Shown piece after piece: positions 53,847-60,000 of a stretch of DNA of 60,000 nucleotides; position 1 is the stretch's first letter; each line of letters opens with the position of its first letter. The stretch is taken from the NCBI RefSeq assembly GCF_932526225.1, contig NC_064039.1, positions 15,520,139 to 15,580,138 of the forward strand, given 5' to 3'. This stretch comes from Nematostella vectensis (taxonomy: Eukaryota > Cnidaria > Anthozoa > Actiniaria > Edwardsiidae). The translations under genes were made by a program, and so were the position numbers. The notes beneath the pieces are model-generated. The model was not told where the DNA came from. It saw nothing but the letters and a program-made list of their open reading frames with translations, and did no database searches.

Positions 53847-55348
53847 TACGCCGCGGCCACCACGAGCACCGACAACCCCACCTTGAGGGCGGTGTGGTCC
53901 CTTTTTTCGCCCGACGTGCTATGCGCAGCCTGTCGTGCCGACGCCGGAACGGCACCGGCGCCGCCCAGGTCCGGGGCAGCCGCGCCCTCCGCGTGCACTT
54001 TCGCAGTGGCGCTTTGCCGCCGGCGCGGCGCGTGGTCAGTCGCGTGTTGCACCCTAGGATGCCCACCGGCCATGTTATGAGCACCGACTGGCTTTGTCTC
54101 GGTGTTGATCGTATTTGCGCCGAGCTTCATGGAGTCCGTGGCTTTCTGCAGCTTATTGTTGTAGCCCACGACGCTTTGCGTGTTTATCACCAGATCGCTC
54201 GGCATCAGCCACACTCCTGGTGCAACCGCAAGACTCAGTCTCACCTTTACCTCCTGCACGGCTAACTGGTACCTTTGCACGCTTTGAGCGATGTCGTTTT
54301 CTATGATCGCGTCTTCGAGCAGCTCCGTGAACTCCGCCTGCGCCTCCATGGCCGGCCCACCGGCCCCTGCGATGGAGGAACGGACGTTTACCTGTGCACC
54401 AAGCACTGTGTAGACGAACGCCTCGACCGAGCGCTCGAGTCTCCCTAGCCCTGCTTTTGTCAGCCCCTCGCCTTTGGGAGGCGCAAACCAGCTATATTGC
54501 ACGCCCCCGTGGTCGTCGTTGCGTATGTAACCCACCTGCTTCCCACTATTGTACGTCCCACCTTCGTCGCTAAACAGATTGAGGTGGCTCGGGTACTCAT
54601 CCGCCGCCGTGTCGTAGCCACGGATCACGTGCACGTTGCGATACCCCTCCCCCGGGTAGAACACAAATACATCGCCTAGCCCATGGTTCCGCCCGCCTTT
54701 CCATCGGAAGTCCGGCTTACGCGGCAAACCGAACTCTATGCATAGACGCTCGAAAGCGGCCTTCTTGTAGGGGTTGCCTTTTTGCGCGAACGGGTTTTCG
54801 CCAGGCAGGGGGACGCCGAGCTCGTAGAGTATCCTCCTGGTGGTGAAGTAGACGTGAAACCTTAGAAATCCCCTGATGACAGAGGGGAGCGTGGCGAAAG
54901 TGGGGTCAGTTAGGGACACCCCACATCCGGCGGTTGCGCACCAGACCGCAAAGTTGAGTTGCTGTGGCCAGTACCCATAGGAAGGCTCCGATAGCCACCG
55001 GCGAGACTCCTTGGCGGACTTGTGCGTGATTATTGTCTCTTTGAATATTTCTCGGACCCTAATCGTGAATGATTTGTCCTCAGCCACGTGTATCTCCAGC
55101 TGCGTGAGTAGTGGGGTGATGTCTGAGGCCGTGCTCTCCACGGGGGTCGCGGGCACGGCGTAGAGCAGCTTTTGCGCGAGGGTCAGAGACCTAGGGAAAC
55201 CTAGGGAAACCGGTTTTTTGGCTTGTTCGGCTATAGCGTGTTTGATATGTTCGGCTATAGAGGCTCCCGCCGCAACTGCCGCCTTCTTCGTCTCCTCCTC
55301 CTTCCTTCGGGGGACCTCGTTCAGCATCTGCCAGCCTTCCCAATCCAT
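53831..55348 (-). CDS. Large probable structural protein, 505 aa
   Basis: ATG at 55348 (MDWEGWQMLNEVPRRKEE). The N-terminal half has a helical part (SIAEHIKHAIAEQAKK) and a compact aromatic-rich part (LSEPSYGYWPQQLNFAVWCA, GFLRFHVYFTTRRILYELG). The centre is Gly/Tyr-rich (GGTYNSGKQVGYIRNDDHGG). The tail is low-complexity and ends in a hydrophobic anchor VGLSVLVVAAAYYLF. No catalytic motif is evident. The frame is intact here and broken in copy A. It is divergent from the next gene across only 30 bp. Virion role inferred from its size, anchor and neighbours. Confidence 0.75.
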   Translation of the reverse strand: MDWEGWQMLNEVPRRKEEETKKAAVAAGASIAEHIKHAIAEQAKKPVSLGFPRSLTLAQKLLYAVPATPVESTASDITPLLTQLEIHVAEDKSFTIRVREIFKETIITHKSAKESRRWLSEPSYGYWPQQLNFAVWCATAGCGVSLTDPTFATLPSVIRGFLRFHVYFTTRRILYELGVPLPGENPFAQKGNPYKKAAFERLCIEFGLPRKPDFRWKGGRNHGLGDVFVFYPGEGYRNVHVIRGYDTAADEYPSHLNLFSDEGGTYNSGKQVGYIRNDDHGGVQYSWFAPPKGEGLTKAGLGRLERSVEAFVYTVLGAQVNVRSSIAGAGGPAMEAQAEFTELLEDAIIENDIAQSVQRYQLAVQEVKVRLSLAVAPGVWLMPSDLVINTQSVVGYNNKLQKATDSMKLGANTINTETKPVGAHNMAGGHPRVQHATDHAPRRRQSATAKVHAEGAAAPDLGGAGAVPASARQAAHSTSGEKRDHTALKVGLSVLVVAAAYYLFR

Positions 55349-55378
55349 GCTCAACCCTATTAAACACGAAGGCGGGCT
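55349..55378. promoter_or_regulatory. 30-bp bidirectional spacer
   Basis: The start codons of two divergent genes are only 30 bp apart, with a TATTAAA word between them. The spacer is almost identical in copy A (37003-37032). Promoter elements must lie inside the coding regions or be very compact. Confidence 0.5.
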
Positions 55379-56067
55379 ATGTTCAACACAATGGTGGTCC
55401 TACACGCTGAGTTCACCGGAGGTGAACTGACGCTCTTCTTCGGGCAGCCGATAAGACGCCCACGCTTTGTGGCGCTCCGGCAGTGCTCGCTGTTTAACAG
55501 CTGGTATAATCTCGAGCGGGAGCAGCAGATAACGACTATAGCCTCCCTCCCGCCCATCGCTACTCTGCCAGCCGGGAACCACACGGCCGAGTCCATCGTG
55601 GAAACGATCAACCACGCTAAAAGCCAGATTCTGACCGCGAAGCAGGACCCCCTCACCGGGAAGATCGTGCTCGTGTCCACAGGCGTTGTCTTCCTGAACG
55701 CCGAGCTTTGCGCACTATTTGGCCTAGAGGCTAAAGACGATCAGATGGGGGAGCAGGGCCTCGCAATGCCCGTGGGGGCCCCCCACTTGAGGTGACTTTG
55801 CCGAAAATAGAGGCCATCTACGTCTTCTGCGACATCGTAGACCGCTCGCAGTGCCTCGCCTTAGACGAGAATTCAAACGTTCTCGCTTGCCTAGAAACCC
55901 GCGGGAGGCCGCACGAGAAAGTCGTCTATGGGCCCGACATCCCCATTTGCGCCGCAGCGTCTTCCTCTGAGTTTGTCTCGGGTATCCGAATATGGGTCAG
56001 GGATGACCGTGGTAGACGGGTGGACTTTAAGGGCAAGCCTGTTCGCCTCGTATTAGAGCTAACCTAG
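55379..56067 (+). pseudogene. Minor structural protein of element B, one-base frameshift
   Basis: The first frame (55379-55795) opens MFNTMVVLHAEFTGGELTLF and ends at a TGA just after the G/C run at 55774-55784. The second frame continues without an ATG as TLPKIEAIYVFCDIVDR and LACLETRGRPHEKV to a stop at 56065-56067. In copy A the G/C run is one base longer and the second part reads continuously across it, so B most likely lost a base and the two parts are one protein of roughly 230 residues. A beta-rich minor capsid or penton-like protein is possible. That assignment is weak. Confidence 0.65.
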
Positions 56068-56083
56068 GTCCGACATAGCAGGC

Positions 56084-56761
56084 ATGGCGAACAGCGACGT
56101 TAGCAGCGGTGGCATATCCATATATCCCCCGCTCCCCAGTGCCCACCCCCCGCAAACGCCTAACGCTCCGGCAAGCACCGGCGGCGACGCGCAAAGTTTC
56201 CGACTCCAGGTAATACGTGATACTCAGGCGGTTCTAGACAATGAGATAACGCATTATCGACAGGTGCGGAAGAAGTATAAGCGCGCCTTCGCCGTTACCC
56301 ATGCTGTGTCTGTGGCATCCGGCATCGCTGCAGGGGTGCTTTCCAGCGCCGGGCTGGGAGTCTCTTTGAGTGGGATAGGGGTTCTGATCGGCGCTCCGCT
56401 GGCAGGGGTCGCTGGGCTGGTCGGTGTCGTGGGCGCGGGCGCGGGGGTGGTCTCTAGGGGTCTTACGAGCAAGGTGGCTAAACACGAAGACACGATGGTT
56501 CTAGCGGAGAGTAAGAAAAACTCGATCAGCGAGCTGGTCTCTAAGGCTCTGCAAGGCGGGCGTATCTCAGACGAAGAGTTTCGGCTAATACTTCAGGAAC
56601 AAGAGAGATACAACGCGCTCAAGGCCGCCATCAGAGCTCGACACGGCCTCGCACCGCATGATAAAAAAAGCGGGAAGGGGCCCTCCCTGGTGGCACGCGA
56701 AAGGATGAAAAAGAGACTGCAAAAAATTCGCGAAGAGTTCGGGAGCGGGGTGTTCGAGTAG
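56084..56761 (+). CDS. Membrane protein with Gly/Ala hairpin, 225 aa
   Basis: ATG at 56084 (MANSDVSSGGISIYPPLPSA). A Pro-rich head is followed by a helical basic part (NEITHYRQVRKKYKRAFAV), then a long hydrophobic Gly/Ala/Val region from about 75 to 125 (GIAAGVLSSAGLGVSLSGIG, LAGVAGLVGVVGAGAGVVSR) that could form two membrane helices. A charged helical tail follows (HEDTMVLAESKKNSISELVS, DEEFRLILQEQERY). It is the last gene before the right terminus, 16 bp after the previous stop. Frame intact here, shifted in copy A. Function unknown. Confidence 0.78.
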   Translation: MANSDVSSGGISIYPPLPSAHPPQTPNAPASTGGDAQSFRLQVIRDTQAVLDNEITHYRQVRKKYKRAFAVTHAVSVASGIAAGVLSSAGLGVSLSGIGVLIGAPLAGVAGLVGVVGAGAGVVSRGLTSKVAKHEDTMVLAESKKNSISELVSKALQGGRISDEEFRLILQEQERYNALKAAIRARHGLAPHDKKSGKGPSLVARERMKKRLQKIREEFGSGVFE

Positions 56762-56928
56762 AACTCAGGTTTAAACGCCACGCAGGCGGCTTCGAACTCA
56801 CAGCCGAAAAACGATTATTCCGCGCTCCGTAGGTTGGCGGCCCTCCTCGTTTTCGCGGCCCCACCACTATTTGCCCCAAAAAGTCGTGTACGCGCAAGTC
56901 CTTGGGCTTGCACGCGCCCGGCCTACAC

Positions 56929-57200
56929 CCTAATTATTCATGCATGCAGCCCTAATTGGTTATTCATGCACGCGAAACACCTGCCCCTAATTGATTATTC
57001 GTGTTCGCGAAATCTATTTTGCCTACATTAACTTTCGCCGATTGTTTACGTACGTGAAATCGATTTGGCCTACATTAGCTTTTGCCGATTGTTTATGTAC
57101 GCGAAACATTATCTGCCTGATATATAGAGACGGTGCTGGGAGGCCCGGAGGGGCGATCCACGCCTGCCACCAGTTCCTCTGAAACCCCCCAGTCCCCCCC
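56929..57200 (-). repeat. Element B right terminal inverted repeat
   Basis: The inverse of the left end and the same length within about 10 bp. It contains the same tandem subterminal units and ends AACCCCCCAGTCCCCCCC. Confidence 0.93.
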
Positions 57201-57206
57201 CATTTC
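57201..57206. repeat. Target-site duplication of element B, right (CATTTC)
   Basis: Identical to 43167-43172. Confidence 0.93.
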
Positions 57207-59484
57207 TAATGCCCCATTTTTAAAAAATGAAAGAAAATACGCGGCATTTCTCTGCTTAGCACAAAGTCAGGGCTCGTATGGAAAATGGAAATTATTTTGA
57301 TGTCACATGACAGCAGTTGCGTGACAAAAGGGTCAATATTATTGAAGGTGGAAAAAAGTGTTCTGAATCATGATTGAGCGAGGGGCTGCGTTTGCTAGTT
57401 TCGGTAGTTTCTATATTGTCACCCACGCTCGGAAGTGGCGGGGGGGGGGGGGGTGTATAGAGTGCTATCCTTTTTCCATGAGATACCTGCACCTGCACCA
57501 ACTTTTCGCGACACTTTATTTTCGACTTACCGAGGGTACATAAATATAAAGAATGTATACACAGTTTGAAGTAGTAGCTAAAGGTCCATGTTACTCAGGG
57601 TTCAAAGTTATCCGGGGTCGATTTTAGAACCAAATAGCACAGAGCTGAAGCACGCCTCGAAATGTTTATAGGGGGTGCACGATCATGAAGCAAGGGGGAA
57701 CCCCACCCCACATCCCCACTCGACTGGAAGGTCCGCTCTAATGAAGGAAAATTGAGTACCAGGATTAAAAGGATAAAAGTGGTAAATCGTTTAAAGAAAG
57801 GCTGAAGTACAGTGAGGAATAATTTGTTCTTTTCCCCTTATTAATTCTAATATAAAGACAATGAAAAACGCAAATAGTCCTGTATCTAATTACTACGTTA
57901 GGCAATAATATTATGAAGTAAATGGGACAAGTTAATGGGACAGGAGGAACATGCCCCATTTTTAGAAAGCTCTTATGTTTCGATGATATGGCAGCGTCGG
58001 GAAAACTTAGAGTGTCTATCGTCTTTAGCAGCTCCCTTCGACTCGTCCCTGTACGTGACCCGGCGCAGAGGAACAAGTCATCACCCAGTCCCAAGGTTAG
58101 ATGGCTGGACGCTTCATTTTGAGGATCATAAAAATGTTAAAGGGAGGAGGGATACTAGATCAACGGATGTTAACAGCATTCATGTGCATATTTGTAAATG
58201 ATGTTTGGACTTCTTGGCTCGAATGTCGCTGTAATGACTTTTTGGCAGCAAATCTTGGTGACTTATAACTGGTGGGATTTCCAGCTGCTGATCCATGAAG
58301 AAAATGTGGTATTTCTTACTCTGCAAAAAAGATAATATGCTTATAGGATACACACTTCCCTTTGCATGTATGTATATGTTGTATTTGATTTACAGATTAC
58401 AGTAAGTTTCAGAATGAACGGGATGTCTCTATATAAAATACCTTACACTACTTTTTACAATGAATTTCAAATGGATATAAAAAATATATTCCATCTTTAC
58501 AGTGAGAAAGTTATTTAGTCGATTAGTATCAATGTATAAATCATTAGTCTCAATGGCTGGTAATCACAGAGTGTTGGGGCCTTAGATATACATAATATCT
58601 CACATAGCAAAGGCAATATGCATAAAAGTTGGATTAAAACTCTGTGACAACAATACCATGAATGGGTTTTGACAATGCATTGAAAGCTACACAAGGGATA
58701 TAACTTCCAAGTTCCTTGTATGCTTTAACGAAATTTACGTGACACTGTTAATAATCTGTCGAAAAGAAAGAAGCGTTGTTTGAACTCTACTAGAATTCAA
58801 GTCGAGTCGCAAAGTGCGAATTAATTTTCGAAAGCCTTACTTAATTGGTGTCTTTAGCCACAGTGCGATTGTTTATAGCCAATTTATGAAAAAAAGGAGC
58901 ATTTCTCATTTGGAGGATTTACGTAAAGCTGTTTATCTTTGTGCCAAACATGAGGTCGCTCTCATAACAAGGGATTCGAGCGAGTAGTTAAATTTCGGTT
59001 AGTATCCTCCCAAATATTGCTTATTTTTCACGCAAAAAAATTTTTTTTCATATCTTACGATCTGAATATCTTATGAATAATAAATACTTTATTAAAATAA
59101 ACACGTACCTTTAAAGCTTTGATGATAGAAAGCATGTTTTTTAGGGCTGCCAAAAATGACGTCGCTTCAGTCAAAGGGATAGACGCCATTTGTGGCGCTT
59201 TCGGAAGAATCTGCCAGGCTTCTCGGGGGAACGGGGGCGAGAGCAGGAAGGGCCAGTGACGTCATAGCCATCTAGAGCGTGATAGGCCCGCCGAGAAGCA
59301 AAGGGACGAGGCTAGCTCATATCCACTTGATCAAACAACAGCAGCATAAAAAAGATACACATATCTGTAACACACCCCATCTTGACTATAAAAAATAAAA
59401 AATGCTTTAGTATACTTACCATCACATGGATTACAATTCAATTATACTTATACATGGAATAGGTCTACTGAAATCTAAATTGAT
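57207..59484. other. Host spacer
   Basis: AT-rich sequence with a G run at about 57439-57452. Open frames at 57765-58201 cross the host repeat and have no family character. No RNA gene or promoter is evident. Confidence 0.5.
57778..57975 (+). repeat. Second copy of the host repeat that element B interrupted
   Basis: Matches 43045-43166 and then 57207-57222 once element B is removed. It shows what an uninterrupted site looks like. Confidence 0.8.
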
Positions 59485-59670
59485 ATGTTATTTCCTGTAG
59501 TTCATGAGACCGTGCACTACTCTGAGTGTGTGGAGGCAGTCTGCAAGAGGTCAATGGAAGAGGCAAGACAAGAAGTAGAGGCTACCCCAGATTACAAGAA
59601 CCATGGGGATGAAAGCTTGAAATTATTAAAAGAGCATCAAATCATCTTTATTTCATCAGGATTATCCTGA
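59485..59670 (+). other. Possible exon of an unrecognised gene
   Basis: A frame following a CTGTAG acceptor-like site at about 59499 reads VHYSECVEAVCKRSMEEARQ and EVEATPDYKNHGDESLK. A second possible exon after TTGTATTTGCAG (about 59733) reads CIITDARHDSSRGAAHTTVS before a stop. The string DARHDSS-AHTT resembles the core of transposase-derived proteins I have seen in invertebrate genomes. I cannot name the family, and the two may be transposon remnants. Confidence 0.35.
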
Positions 59671-60000
59671 TTTACATGGAAATCTTGATTGGGATACTAT
59701 TATAATTTGCGGATCTGTCTTGTGTATTTGCAGTGTATTATTACTGATGCTCGCCATGATTCATCCAGAGGAGCAGCGCACACAACAGTGTCATAACTAT
59801 CATATACGTAAGTCATTTTGGTCATTAGTAGGTGAATAAGTAGATTACAGTCAGCAAGTTGTCAAGTAAATGAGTAATCTTTTATGTTACCCAGTGACAC
59901 CTTTTTGTCATCTATTATTAAAAAATACATAAATGGGGCTGCATTTACACTTTAGAAAAGCCATATTCCACTGTAGTAAGCAAGCACTGCAGAAAGGTTG

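Larger units (their letters stand above)
43173..57200. mobile_element. Polinton/Maverick-like virus-derived element B, near full length (14,028 bp)
   Basis: The boundaries are exact: seven G at one end, seven C at the other, a 6-bp target duplication, and inverted termini of about 275 bp. A retroviral-type integrase, a polymerase, a packaging ATPase and a capsid-like protein, together with the 6-bp duplication, are the hallmarks of Polintons. It departs from the usual Polinton layout in having one protein that joins a polymerase, an SF1 helicase and an HNH domain. I found no adenovirus-type protease. Twelve or thirteen genes are tightly packed, several overlapping by a few bases. Visible lesions: stops at codon 24 of the Cys-rich gene and codon 1092 of the polymerase-helicase, a stop 13 codons before the next terminator of the capsid gene, and two probable frameshifts. 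Confidence 0.95.

Noticed and set aside
43173-57200. Reading the element as a bacterial or phage contaminant because of its higher GC and FtsK-type ATPase
   Set aside because: It has host DNA on both sides with a 6-bp target duplication and interrupts a host repeat, and a second decayed copy lies 4.5 kb away.
43173-57200. Adenovirus-type maturation protease, common in Polintons
   Set aside because: I looked through all open frames of element B and saw no protein with a convincing His/Cys protease layout as a separate gene.

Overview
This is a window of an animal nuclear genome: spliced host genes with GT-AG introns, long intronic minisatellites, a decayed LINE and two large virus-like DNA transposons. 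The gene set (cryptochrome-DASH, haspin) and the style of the mobile elements suggest an invertebrate, most likely an anthozoan cnidarian. That placement is an inference from gene families, not from a marker gene. The host DNA is AT-rich and the two large elements are clearly GC-richer.

Layout. The last two exons of a cryptochrome-DASH gene lie on + (364-1049). A 64-bp minisatellite separates its 3' end from the 3' end of a complete haspin kinase gene on - (28070 down to 2807). I resolved 11 coding exons for haspin, two of them micro-exons of 31 and 32 bp; every splice phase closes and the product is 834 residues. Its introns hold most of the first half of the window: a 22-bp array (about 7443-8560) whose unit carries the exon-8 splice donor, an 8.1-kb array of a 21-bp unit with higher-order duplication (8676-16819), a 17-bp array (17385-17777), a broken APE-type LINE (18817-21912), and a 30-32-bp C-rich array (22211-25160).

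After haspin come two related Polinton/Maverick-like elements. Element A (29421-38694, 9.27 kb) is a decayed, internally deleted copy flanked by the 6-bp repeat CCTAAG. Element B (43173-57200, 14.03 kb) is nearly full length and flanked by the 6-bp repeat CATTTC. Element B has terminal inverted repeats of about 275 bp that begin with a G run. Its genes are a Cys-rich protein, a very long polymerase-SF1 helicase-HNH protein, an RVE-type integrase, several small membrane proteins, a packaging ATPase, a probable major capsid protein, a coiled-coil membrane protein and three more probable structural proteins. Together this looks like an endogenised virus that integrates with a retroviral-type integrase, copies itself with its own polymerase-helicase and packages DNA with an FtsK/HerA-type ATPase. 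B carries at least two in-frame stops, a third near the capsid C-terminus, and two probable frameshifts, so it looks recently inactivated.

Between the elements is a small two-exon host gene for a secreted or membrane protein (40909 down to 39630) with an apparent frameshift. The last 2.8 kb is mostly non-coding, with a possible exon pair of an unrecognised gene near 59485-59800.
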